A program made the translations under genes and the position numbers. A DNA stretch of 64,000 nucleotides from Candidatus Leptofilum proximum. Lineage in GTDB: Bacteria > Chloroflexota > Anaerolineae > Promineifilales > Promineifilaceae. The stretch spans positions 2,480,001 through 2,544,000 of the forward strand of contig JADJXK010000002.1 of the NCBI GenBank assembly GCA_016710325.1, given 5' to 3'. The notes under the pieces were generated by a model, which was given only the letters and a program-made list of their open reading frames with translations, made no database searches and was not told the origin of the DNA. How positions within the stretch are numbered: position 1 is the first letter of the stretch; every line of letters starts with the position of its first letter. This document shows, in pieces, positions 50,896-59,097 of the stretch.

Positions 50896-52059
50896 TTAGG
50901 CAGCCGCTGCCGCCAGGGTTGTTGGGCTAGATACAGTTGTCAATGTACTAACTTGACAATTCACCGGATTGCCAGCGTTAGCCTTCGCCTCCAGCGCTGC
51001 CAGCTTCTCCTGGAGAAGGAGCGACTGCTCCCACAGCCGCTGCCGGGTGATGTGGCCCACTTGGCCCAGCTCCACCGTCCGGTTCTGTACCTTGCCATTC
51101 ACCCGCCGGCCCATCTGAATCCGGCCGATCTGTTTCCCCTTGCTTTTGTGGTAATAGTAGCTGACGTTGAAGGCACCATGGGGCAGGATGACGATGAAGC
51201 GCTGGCCAGAGTTGAGGGCGGCTTCGGTCACCTCTTCCCACCATTGCAGCCGCAGGGCTCCCTCGGCACGAATCAGGCCCTGGACGAGTGGCGATTGAGC
51301 CAGGAACTCCACCAGCTGTTCCCGGTAGTGGATGATGATCTGGGTGGCGGTGATCCAATCCACTTCCAGCATCTGGGCGATGTTGTAGTTGGAGGTCCCC
51401 TTGACGCTTTCACACAGCGCCCTGGCCGCCCGGCGCAGCGAGTTGGGATGCCACTGCTGGCCGCGCATCACCGCCAGGATGCGGGCAATCTCCTTCTCGA
51501 ACTGTTCCCAGCGGACTTCGCTGGCGGCGGTGCCTTCATGCAGCACCAGGGCGTCTTCCGTCGGCCGCCGGGCGTAGATGTTCATTGGCAGGCGGGGCAT
51601 CTTCTGCCCGTAGCTGTCTTCCTCGTGGTATTCCGGCTCGATGAGGTTGTCCTCCACCTGGTACTGCTTGGACAGTTCCCACTGATGGCCATTGCCGCCG
51701 CCGCGAATGTTGACAAAGACGTAGCCGATGAGGCGCGTGCGGGCCGCCGTATAGGCGTATGCTTCCGTCTGTCCCTGGAGGAAATACAGGTCATACAAAT
51801 GGCTGAGCGCTTCCTGGGTCATGTCTTCGCGGAAGATTTGGCGTTCGCTGGCATCCATATGCATGTGGCGCATGACGCTTTGCACCAGGATGTACGCCTT
51901 CCGATTGAGCCAGGTGAGGGTCTCTGGAGGCAGCTCCATGACGGCCGGTTGGCCGGGATGAGCAGGCAGTTGTTTGTCAAAACGAGGCGTGGACAGAACA
52001 GAGGAATTTGTGGCACATGCGGCTTGCCGAACGGCCGTTTGGGGGTATACTGTTGACAT
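50896..52059 (-). CDS. Sigma-region-2-like protein, paralogue B
   Basis: 387 residues. Region-2-like core FREDMTQEALSHLYDLYFLQ...AYAYTAARTRLIGYVFVNIRG, an insert (about 145-190) absent from paralogue A, and an HTH-like middle (YNIAQMLEVDWITATQIIIHY). The shared C-terminal domain is FIVILPHGAFNVSYYYHKSKGKQIG ... GHITRQRLWEQSLLLQEKLAAL. AAGGAGATGCAATAAG precedes the ATG at 52059. It is clearly related to the protein at 47501-48505. Confidence 0.72.
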   Translation of the reverse strand: MSTVYPQTAVRQAACATNSSVLSTPRFDKQLPAHPGQPAVMELPPETLTWLNRKAYILVQSVMRHMHMDASERQIFREDMTQEALSHLYDLYFLQGQTEAYAYTAARTRLIGYVFVNIRGGGNGHQWELSKQYQVEDNLIEPEYHEEDSYGQKMPRLPMNIYARRPTEDALVLHEGTAASEVRWEQFEKEIARILAVMRGQQWHPNSLRRAARALCESVKGTSNYNIAQMLEVDWITATQIIIHYREQLVEFLAQSPLVQGLIRAEGALRLQWWEEVTEAALNSGQRFIVILPHGAFNVSYYYHKSKGKQIGRIQMGRRVNGKVQNRTVELGQVGHITRQRLWEQSLLLQEKLAALEAKANAGNPVNCQVSTLTTVSSPTTLAAAAA

Positions 52060-52086
52060 CTTATTGCATCTCCTTGTGAGGTGTGG

Positions 52087-52119
52087 GCGCAAGCCAGAGG
52101 TACGAACTCTGACTTGCGC
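52087..52119. promoter_or_regulatory. Leader stem-loop upstream of paralogue B
   Basis: GCGCAAGCCAGAG (52087-52099) and CTCTGACTTGCGC (52107-52119) pair with one mismatch, 28 nt before the start. Six T follow on the plus strand, so it would also stop plus-strand transcription. Confidence 0.55.
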
Positions 52120-52194
52120 TTTTTTGCTGGTTGGTAAACAAGTTGGGTTTTGGCTCCGTGCCCGTTGGCTCCTGAGGTAAGACAAGAGGAAAAG

Positions 52195-52392
52195 CTATTC
52201 ATACCGGTGGCCCTGCTCGCGCAGGGTGCGCAGGGCGACGCCCCAGCTGTCGAGAGCGGCGCTGCTTTGATGCGGTTGCCAGCGCTGGCTAGTGTAGGTG
52301 GGCTTTTGCCGTTTGCGTGACCGCTGGCGGGGCTTGAGCACGACGGCTTTGGCCGGGTCTGGTTGCTGTGGCTGGCTTGGGTTGTTGTTCAT
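52195..52392 (-). CDS. Small basic protein (65 aa)
   Basis: Starts MNNNPSQPQQPDPAKAVVLK after AGGAGATTCAGAAAG; rich in Arg, Lys and Gln (PRQRSRKRQKPTYTSQRWQ). Possibly nucleic-acid binding. Last recognisable gene of the element on this side. Confidence 0.55.
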   Translation of the reverse strand: MNNNPSQPQQPDPAKAVVLKPRQRSRKRQKPTYTSQRWQPHQSSAALDSWGVALRTLREQGHRYE

Positions 52393-52748
52393 CTTTCTGA
52401 ATCTCCTGTTGGGTGAACGGTGGATGGAAACAAAAACAGCCAGCCGGGTGGCCCGACTGGCTGCTAAAAACGGTATATGGCGCGGGTCTGATGCCCACGG
52501 TTATTGAACTATCCAGGTGTTACTGGGTTCTCCTTTTTTGGGTGTGAAATATAAGGGTGATAGAGGTACGGCCGTATGCTTAACAGCCGCAAAGCTTCGC
52601 AAAGCCCACGGCCGCAGGCCGTTTTGAGGTGGGTTAACCAGGGTGCTGCTCAGTTTGTTGGATGTTTGTGTCAGATCCAACGTAACTTTGGAATAGAATG
52701 CCAATCCCGCGTAACGGCTCTTTAGGAACTCCGGGGGTTGACAAGCCG

Positions 52749-52807
52749 TGATGCGTGAAACGTGAAACGTGACCAGAGAGGCATCACGTTTCACGCTTCA
52801 CGTTTCA
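52749..52807. repeat. Heptad-repeat hairpin (GTGAAAC family), right of the element
   Basis: GTGAAAC-GTGAAAC-GTGA, spacer, then the inverse. It is the first such hairpin after the element and so marks host-type DNA. The surrounding gap 52393-53055 shows no gene I can support and no CRISPR repeats. Confidence 0.85.
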
Positions 52808-53055
52808 GGCCAAACTCCACGAAATCCCAAAGACCCTCTAGGATTTCGTTGGACTGCCAAGCTTTCTGAAGACTTTTTTATCTCTTTCAGCAGCTTTTGC
52901 GCCTACTTTTGCCTATTTATTGACTGTTCCATTCCGGACTTACGTTGGACGCGACATTTAGAAACAAACCTAACCGCTCATATATTGGTTCTTTCGAGCC
53001 AGGGAGGAGAATTCAATACCTTACAAGATTATGTTGCCGACATACTATGTTTTTC

Positions 53056-53652
53056 CTAGAGAACATCGTTGCAAAAACGCCTGAACTCGCAGTCTACGCA
53101 ACGGCCGCTTTTCTTTGTCGGTTCTGGCATTTGCTGCCCTTCGGCAATAAGATGTAATTGGGCCATTGCCTTGTCAAACTTGCGCTGAAGAGCAGGGGTG
53201 AAACTAACTTCTACCGCCTGGCGACTGGGGATGAGATAGAGGAAGCCGCGACGAATCGTTTTTTGTTGGGGGTTGCAGATAGCGTTTAGCAGACGGCCGT
53301 AAGCCAGCAGCTGCAAACGAAAATGCTCACCCTCTTGTTTCGACTGCTTAAAATCTACCGGGATTAACTCCGTGGCCGTCTCGATAAGCATGTCTAATTC
53401 CCCAGATAGATAAAGCTCGGGGGCATAAAGCGGCACGTTGAATTGGCGTTCGCCCTGCTGCAAGCCGTAGGTACGCAGACTGCGGCGTTTCTCTTTCTGT
53501 TCTGTTTGTGTATGGGCCGCGATGCCTGCTTCCATTTTATAGGTTAACGGCCGTACCTGCGGCAGCACCGTGTGATAATACAAAATCCGGGGACAATAAA
53601 CATACTGCTTCAAATCAATCACGCGAAACACAAATGAATCTTCTGCTATCAT
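53056..53652 (-). CDS. cas4: CRISPR-associated exonuclease Cas4
   Basis: 198 residues. Iron-sulphur cysteines: YCPRILYYH near the N-terminus and CVDCEFRRFC at the C-terminus. RecB-type nuclease core: GELDMLI...IPVDFKQSK and QLLAYGRLL. Cas4 trims and selects prespacers with a proper PAM together with Cas1-Cas2. AAGGTGGGCC precedes the ATG. Last gene of the cas1-cas2-cas4 unit. Confidence 0.93.
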   Translation of the reverse strand: MIAEDSFVFRVIDLKQYVYCPRILYYHTVLPQVRPLTYKMEAGIAAHTQTEQKEKRRSLRTYGLQQGERQFNVPLYAPELYLSGELDMLIETATELIPVDFKQSKQEGEHFRLQLLAYGRLLNAICNPQQKTIRRGFLYLIPSRQAVEVSFTPALQRKFDKAMAQLHLIAEGQQMPEPTKKSGRCVDCEFRRFCNDVL

Positions 53653-53664
53653 GGCCCACCTTGT

Positions 53665-53922
53665 CTATTCAGTTATTTCTTCGCAAATATGGGTGAATCG
53701 ATTCGCCCAATCTTTGCCACAAATGGGCAAAAGCTGAATATTACCCGTTTCGTCGCCCAACAAATCTGTTACCTGCAGGAAAAGCTCTTCCTGCAAATTG
53801 CGGGAAATATTGCCGGAAAAGGCGCTAAACTGCACTCGGTCCAGTCCATAATCCAGGCACTTATCGGCAATCTTGGTACGGATTCGGTCGTTGGGGATGT
53901 CGTAAATAAGTAAACAGCGCAT
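53665..53922 (-). CDS. cas2: CRISPR-associated protein Cas2
   Basis: 85 residues, ferredoxin-like: MRCLLIYDIPNDRIRTKIADKCLDYGLDRVQFSAF, with the conserved aspartate at position 8. Forms the adaptation complex with Cas1. 12 nt upstream of cas4; a heptad hairpin separates it from cas1. Confidence 0.95.
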   Translation of the reverse strand: MRCLLIYDIPNDRIRTKIADKCLDYGLDRVQFSAFSGNISRNLQEELFLQVTDLLGDETGNIQLLPICGKDWANRFTHICEEITE

Positions 53923-53929
53923 TTTTTAT

Positions 53930-53999
53930 GGTCGGTGGTCAGTAAACCGATCACTGATTACAGATAACCGTTTACCGATTACTGATTACCGGATCACCA
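53930..53999. repeat. Heptad-repeat hairpin between cas1 and cas2
   Basis: GGTCGGT-GGTCAGT-AAACCGA-TCACTGA-TTACAGA-TAACCGT-TTACCGA-TTACTGA words. The cas1 TGA stop lies at its edge. Its presence inside a cas operon is odd and may lower cas2-cas4 expression. Confidence 0.8.
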
Positions 54000-55037
54000 G
54001 GTAGCCAGAAACGGGTCGTAATGTTCTCGTTCGCCACGCACGTAAGCCGCCAGACGACGGGCCTGCATTTGGATGATAGCCCGCAGCGGATGACGCTTTT
54101 TCTCATACTTCTCTTGACTCTCCAAGCGGGCCAAAATTTTCTCGGCCAAAAACCGTCGCGTTTTTTCTACCAGCCGCCCTTGTTCATCCTGCTCAATGGC
54201 TACACCTTTATTTACTAAGCCCAGGAGCGTGCGATCCACCACTGGAGCACGGAACTCCTCGATTAAGTCCAACACCAGGCTGGGCTTGCCGGGGCGGTCT
54301 ACATGGATAAACCCGGCATAGGGGTCCAAACCGGCCAGAATAATGGCTCGTTCTACCTGTCCATAGAGAATGCCATAGCCATAGTTAAGGGCACTGTTGA
54401 AGGGATCACGCGCGCCGCGTCCCTGACGTCCGGGCCAATTGAGTGCCTCCGGCAGCAGCAGCTTAAACCCTTGCCAATACTTTTTGGCGGCTCGTCCTTC
54501 AACAGAGAGCAGGTGGCTGCGGACGTCGTCCAGGTAGTAATGTTCACGCGGTGCGAGATAGTCAATGGCGCAGATCTCTTCCATATGGTCAACCGTTTCT
54601 CCGGCCAGCCAGTGCAGTTCTTTGTACTGCGCCGGGTCCTTCTCTTTGCGGTATTTGGCGGTGTACTTAAGCAGCGTCGCCTGATTTTGAATCTTGCCTC
54701 CAGCAAAGCCCAGGGCTAGATGGACCCCGCGCAAATCATTGTAGGCCGACATCTGTGCTCGCCGGGTAAGGACGGTACCCATGAGTCCGGCGCTGTACAG
54801 GCCAGCATACGGATTCCCCCGGCTGCTGAGGAAGTGCACGGGGATGCCCCGCTCGGTGCAGGCTTCGATGGCGTCGGCAGAAATGCTCACGCCGCGGTTG
54901 GCGATGGTGACGGTTTCCAGGTGAAGCAGGGGGGCCTGGGCCAGGACTTCTTTGGCTTTGGTGACTTTGAGCCGGCCCTGGTATTTGCCGATATGGCTGC
55001 CGAACTCGTCGGCGATCAGGTGTTGAACGATAGGCAT
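53994..55037 (-). CDS. cas1: CRISPR-associated integrase Cas1
   Basis: 347 residues. N-terminal beta domain, then helical catalytic domain with ALNYGYGILYGQVERAIILAGLDPYAGFIHVDRPGKPSLVLDLIEEFRAPVVD. The H and the following D/E of this stretch are metal ligands. Start at MPIVQHLIADEFG, after GTGAGGTTCCT; the longer frame upstream covers the promoter. It shares its promoter architecture with the divergent effector operon. Confidence 0.96.
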   Translation of the reverse strand: MPIVQHLIADEFGSHIGKYQGRLKVTKAKEVLAQAPLLHLETVTIANRGVSISADAIEACTERGIPVHFLSSRGNPYAGLYSAGLMGTVLTRRAQMSAYNDLRGVHLALGFAGGKIQNQATLLKYTAKYRKEKDPAQYKELHWLAGETVDHMEEICAIDYLAPREHYYLDDVRSHLLSVEGRAAKKYWQGFKLLLPEALNWPGRQGRGARDPFNSALNYGYGILYGQVERAIILAGLDPYAGFIHVDRPGKPSLVLDLIEEFRAPVVDRTLLGLVNKGVAIEQDEQGRLVEKTRRFLAEKILARLESQEKYEKKRHPLRAIIQMQARRLAAYVRGEREHYDPFLATW

Positions 55038-55088
55038 AGGAACCTCACTAATGGTGAATTGTGAATAGTGAATTTTTAATTGTGAATG

Positions 55089-55122
55089 ATGGTAGCAGAA
55101 CTGGTTTGAAAATAACGTGACA
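55089..55122 (-). promoter_or_regulatory. cas1-cas2-cas4 promoter with 12-mer element
   Basis: Minus strand TGTCACGTTATT (55111-55122), exactly 16 nt, then TACCAT (55089-55094) about 50 nt before the cas1 ATG. The same 12-mer and spacing occur at 55444-55477 on the plus strand. Confidence 0.65.
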
Positions 55123-55199
55123 TTTTCGGCAACGGTGTTGGGAAACTCACAACACGCACCTTCTACGATGCGGCAAACATCACAAAAGGAGGTGCTGAA

Positions 55200-55412
55200 A
55201 TGGCACGAAAAGCAAATCAAAAAGAGTTGGATCGTTTATCAAGGGAGATTGAGAAGCGACCGGGGGAGCGGAGTGGTTTTTTTGCCAGGCTCTTGGGCTG
55301 TTCACGGGAAAGGATCAATCGGCAGCTTGTTTCTCTGAATGACCAAAACAAGCTTTACTTTGAAGATGACCGAGGGGGATTGTACCCGTTTGATCCAGAT
55401 AATTTAGCATAG
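55200..55412 (+). CDS. Small HTH protein between the divergent cas promoters
   Basis: 70 residues, strong RBS (AAAGGAGGTGCTGAA). The sequence ERSGFFARLLGCSRERINRQLVSLNDQNKLYFEDDRGGLYPF reads as a single winged HTH. Its position between two copies of the same 12-bp element, one at each cas promoter, makes it the first candidate to bind them. No family name known to me. Confidence 0.7.
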   Translation: MARKANQKELDRLSREIEKRPGERSGFFARLLGCSRERINRQLVSLNDQNKLYFEDDRGGLYPFDPDNLA

Positions 55413-55443
55413 ATGCACATTGGCAAAGAAAGATAGTACAAAG

Positions 55444-55477
55444 TGTCACGTTATTGGGCACGCTGTTGTGGTATGAT
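55444..55477 (+). promoter_or_regulatory. WYL-cas3-cas8 operon promoter with 12-mer element
   Basis: TGTCACGTTATT (55444-55455), 16 nt, TATGAT (55472-55477), about 40 nt before the WYL gene ATG. Mirror image of the cas1 promoter. Confidence 0.7.
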
Positions 55478-55516
55478 GACGGCGTGCCTTAATCAACACT
55501 GTTGGAGAAAATCAAA

Positions 55517-56587
55517 ATGACAAAAAAGTTTGATGCCAAGCTACGGCGATTTGAGCAATTCAAATCTCTTTTGCTTGCCCACCCAAGGGGGTTGCGTAAA
55601 GCCGAGATCGCCCGCCGAATTAGTGTAGACAGAGCCACTGTCGGGCATTATGTAGATGATTTTGCCTTACCCCATGGAACTTTGCCCATTATTGAGATTA
55701 CACCAGGCTTCTTCACGATTGATCGCGACCTTTATGAAGTGGAAATCTCTGTGAACCAGCATGAAGCGTTGGCGATTCACCTTGCCACGCGGCTATTAAC
55801 TACCCGGACAGACAAACATAACCCTCATGCAGCATCGGCTTTGCGAAAACTGGGGGAAGCTATCGGTGAATTATCGCCTCCGGTAAGCCAACATATGCAC
55901 ATGTCGGCCAATGTGCTGGACGGAGATGATCGGCGGCGTGATCCGCGTTTCCTGGAGATTCTGGAGACTTTGATGCGGGCCTGGTCGTTGGGGCAAAAGG
56001 TGGCGCTGACGCATGAGATGGAAGACGGCCGTATCCATGACTACATTTTCTCCCCTTACTTCATTGAACCATACGCTCTTGGCCGCACGGTTCATGTCAT
56101 TGGGCAGCGTGAGCCACCCAACAAAATTCGCACGTTCAAAATAGAGCGGATTCGCACCATCGAACTGCTGCCGGAGACCTACACAATTCCTGAGGAGTTT
56201 GATCCGCAAGAGAAGCTGCAAAACGCTTGGGGCATCTGGTACACGGATGAGGAAACCGTGGAAGTTGTGCTCAAGTTTCACCGGAGCGTTGCAAAGCGGG
56301 TATTGGAGACAACGTGGCAGGTGGGGGAAGAAACGGCCGTTGCCGACACAGACGGCTCCGTCACCTGGCGGGCCAAAGTAGACGAATGGCGCGAGATGCT
56401 GCCCTGGATTCGCGGCTGGGGCGCGGATGTCGAGGTGTTGAAACCAGTTGAATTGCGGGATGAAATGATAGGTCAAGCTCGAAAAATCGCCGAGTTATAT
56501 GGTTGGCAGGCGCAAAGAGAAGCCAAAAACAACGAAACATCAGATATTGCCCAAACTTTTAGAGATTTCTTTGGAGGTGGAGAATGA
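55517..56587 (+). CDS. WYL-domain transcriptional regulator of the cas operon
   Basis: 356 residues. N-terminal HTH (RFEQFKSLLLAHPRGLRKAEIARRISVDRATVGHYVDDF), then the WYL ligand domain (DYIFSPYFIEPYALGRTVHVIG...KIRTFKIERIRTIELL) and a C-terminal WCX-like part. WYL regulators often sit in CRISPR-Cas and other defence loci and may sense nucleotides or DNA ends. The start at 55517 has GGAGAAAATCAAA upstream. Its stop overlaps the cas3 start (ATGA), so the two are coupled. Confidence 0.9.
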   Translation: MTKKFDAKLRRFEQFKSLLLAHPRGLRKAEIARRISVDRATVGHYVDDFALPHGTLPIIEITPGFFTIDRDLYEVEISVNQHEALAIHLATRLLTTRTDKHNPHAASALRKLGEAIGELSPPVSQHMHMSANVLDGDDRRRDPRFLEILETLMRAWSLGQKVALTHEMEDGRIHDYIFSPYFIEPYALGRTVHVIGQREPPNKIRTFKIERIRTIELLPETYTIPEEFDPQEKLQNAWGIWYTDEETVEVVLKFHRSVAKRVLETTWQVGEETAVADTDGSVTWRAKVDEWREMLPWIRGWGADVEVLKPVELRDEMIGQARKIAELYGWQAQREAKNNETSDIAQTFRDFFGGGE

Positions 56588-59097
56588 GTACATTTATTGA
56601 CCCATATCCCTACCAAGAGCAAGTTGCGAAAAATCTCTTAAAAGGACAAAGCATTGTACTACAGGCACCTACTGGTGCGGGGAAAACGGCCGCCGCCTTG
56701 TTGCCTTTCTTGCACGCTCAGAAAAATTTCCCTGCGGATCAATTCCCGAGAAAGTGTATTTATTCTGTGCCAATGAAAGTTTTAGCCAATCAATTTGAAG
56801 CCGAATATAAGAATATTATTCGACGATATGGATGGCAAGATGATTTACGGGTGAAAGTTCAGACAGGAGACCGTCCAGAAGATGCGAGTTTTGAGGGCGA
56901 TCTGATTTTTACAACGATAGATCAGACATTGAGCAGTTTCCTCAATATCCCGTATGGTTTGGGCAATCGGCTGGCGAACTTGAACGCTGGAGCAATAATG
57001 TCTAGCTACCTCGTGTTTGATGAATTGCATCTGTATGATCCAGATACAACGCTGCCCACAACGCTGGAAATGCTCAAAATATTTAGGGGGATCACACCTT
57101 TTATCGTGATGACGGCAACATTTTCTTCCAGCATGTTGCAAGAGTTGGCAGATTTGCTAGGCGCAGTGGTTGTGCCTGATCCCGAACAGCCGGGAGAGCG
57201 ACGAGCGATGGAAAGCATTGGCTCTCAAGTGGGCAAAGATCGGCGATTTTATGCTGAACAAGGGCAATTGACGGCCGATTCCATCCTGTCTCACAATGTC
57301 AAAAGAACGATTTGCATTTGTAATACGGTCCGTTCAGCACAAAAGCTATATGATGACTTACACGATGCGCTCCGACACCGGGGAGACACAGAAACGGAAT
57401 TGCACTTGCTGCACAGTCGTTTTTACAAGGAAGATCGACAAAGAAAAGAGGAATGGATTCGGGATAATTTTGGCGTTTCGCAGAAAAAATATACTGGCAA
57501 GCGGCTGATACAAATTGCTACACAAGTGATTGAGGTTGGGGTTGATGCCACTTGCGATGTCTTGCACACAGAGTTAGCTCCTGCGTCTTCCTTATTACAA
57601 CGAGCAGGTCGTTGTGCCAGACGTGAAAATGAAATAGGACGGGTCTACATCTATTTGCCGAGAAACGAAGAAACGGGTGAGCCTAACTTTGCCCCCTATT
57701 TTTTGGAAGCTAAGGCAAAACAGACAGAACGAGGACGGCTGTTGTGTGAAGCAACCTGGACGGCCGTTAACACTCCCCAATTCACCGACATCCACATGAG
57801 TTTCAGCCAGGAGCAAGCCTTGATTGACGCGGTACACACGCCGGTTGATCAGGCCATCATGCGTGAGTTGGGTCACATCAGCTATAACCGCCGCGACAAA
57901 ATATTGTCAACCATGAGAAACCCTGTCGAGGGGCGTGGCTCGGCTAGTGAGTTGATTCGTGATGTGGATAACCGTTTTGTCTTTGTCCATCCGCACCCCG
58001 ACCAGGACGAAAAGCTTCTGACCAACCCCTGGACGTATGAGGGGTTTGGCCTGTATCCGGGCATGATCTTCCGTGAATGTAAGGAATTGCTTGAGCAGGT
58101 AGACAGCGACACACCCTGGATGATAAGAGGCGCACATCCGATAAAAGATGGTGAGGGTTCAGCCAGAGATGAGGAAACATCAGCACGTGAGAGAACACAG
58201 TATAAATGGCCCATTATAGCCGAAGGGGACGTGTATAAAACGGCCGTCATCGCTGTTCATCCCCATCTTGTGCAATATGACATAGAGCGCGGCTTTCGTT
58301 TTGCTTTATCGAATGGTACGCACACCTCTCCACTGAGTAAAAAGAAGAAAAATTGGGAACGGTACAGCTATCGGCGTGAAACCTACGACGAGCATGTGGC
58401 GGGCTTATTCGCAGCTTATCAACACGGCCGTTCCCAACACAAACCCCTCAAAGATGAAATTGCTTATGTTGTCAACCGCCTGGAAAATCATCACCCTCAA
58501 TTCCAGCTCTCGCCAGGCCAGATTGATCAAATGCTGCGGGCTATGTTTGCCTGCCACGACTTGGGCAAGCTGGACGTTAAATGGCAAAAATGGGCGTACA
58601 ACTGGCAAAACGGCGAGGCACATCGTTTTTATGGGGCGGACGCCCTGGTGCCATCCCACTACATGGCAGCACACACAGACTATAATCCCAACGACAAGGC
58701 CCAACGTGAAGCCCAAAAGAAGATACAGACAAAACGGCCGAATCATGCTGGTGAAAGCGCCATAGCCGCAGCCAGTCTGTTTGATAAATTGTGTGGGGAA
58801 AGCGATGCTTTATACAAGGCAGGAATGACGGCCGTTTTTCGCCACCATACTCCCACAGCCAGCAGTTACGAAAGCTATAAACTTCACTCTGCCGCCCTTT
58901 CTGCGATTCAAGCAGCATTAGAAGCGGTAGCCTGTACCGCATCATGGATAGATCACATTGAGGTGCAGATGGTGGCAGGTGAACCTTTAGGAGATGTGTT
59001 AATTGAATTTGACAATCGGCATCTTCCAGAGACGTTATTATATTTTCTGCTGGTGCGTGTACTTCGATTGGCAGATCAGAGGAGTCAAAGTGTATGA
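56584..59097 (+). CDS. cas3: Cas3 with helicase first and HD nuclease last
   Basis: 837 residues. Superfamily 2 helicase: Walker A APTGAGKT (28-35), DELH box in LVFDELHLYD, motif III MTATFS, motif VI LLQRAGRCARR. The HD domain is C-terminal: YDEHVAGL, CHDLGKLDVKWQKWA (H and D of the HD pair), NHAGESAIAA, VFRHHT. The usual order in I-B, I-C, I-E and I-F Cas3 is HD first; helicase-HD order is known from I-G and would also result from fusing split I-A Cas3' and Cas3''. It unwinds and degrades target DNA after Cascade binding. ATGA overlaps at both ends show translational coupling. Confidence 0.92.
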   Translation: MSTFIDPYPYQEQVAKNLLKGQSIVLQAPTGAGKTAAALLPFLHAQKNFPADQFPRKCIYSVPMKVLANQFEAEYKNIIRRYGWQDDLRVKVQTGDRPEDASFEGDLIFTTIDQTLSSFLNIPYGLGNRLANLNAGAIMSSYLVFDELHLYDPDTTLPTTLEMLKIFRGITPFIVMTATFSSSMLQELADLLGAVVVPDPEQPGERRAMESIGSQVGKDRRFYAEQGQLTADSILSHNVKRTICICNTVRSAQKLYDDLHDALRHRGDTETELHLLHSRFYKEDRQRKEEWIRDNFGVSQKKYTGKRLIQIATQVIEVGVDATCDVLHTELAPASSLLQRAGRCARRENEIGRVYIYLPRNEETGEPNFAPYFLEAKAKQTERGRLLCEATWTAVNTPQFTDIHMSFSQEQALIDAVHTPVDQAIMRELGHISYNRRDKILSTMRNPVEGRGSASELIRDVDNRFVFVHPHPDQDEKLLTNPWTYEGFGLYPGMIFRECKELLEQVDSDTPWMIRGAHPIKDGEGSARDEETSARERTQYKWPIIAEGDVYKTAVIAVHPHLVQYDIERGFRFALSNGTHTSPLSKKKKNWERYSYRRETYDEHVAGLFAAYQHGRSQHKPLKDEIAYVVNRLENHHPQFQLSPGQIDQMLRAMFACHDLGKLDVKWQKWAYNWQNGEAHRFYGADALVPSHYMAAHTDYNPNDKAQREAQKKIQTKRPNHAGESAIAAASLFDKLCGESDALYKAGMTAVFRHHTPTASSYESYKLHSAALSAIQAALEAVACTASWIDHIEVQMVAGEPLGDVLIEFDNRHLPETLLYFLLVRVLRLADQRSQSV

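Larger units (their letters stand above)
35840..52500. mobile_element. Integrative mobilizable element
   Basis: Contents in order: large serine recombinase, Xis-like protein, replication operon, VirD4-like protein, HUH relaxase, MobC-like protein, oriT-like intergenic region, RadC, SWIM and sigma-like accessory genes. All genes except xis are on the minus strand, with strong RBSs. The heptad hairpins common outside it are absent between about 33.3 and 52.7 kb, and it begins inside a truncated gene. The right end is not resolved; no matching att core was found. Confidence 0.65.

Noticed and set aside
52501..53059. Frames of 96-97 codons on both strands right of the element, as the missing 3' half of the interrupted gene
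   Set aside because: They run through the heptad hairpin, lack similarity in style to the 46-codon fragment, and show no shared border sequence.
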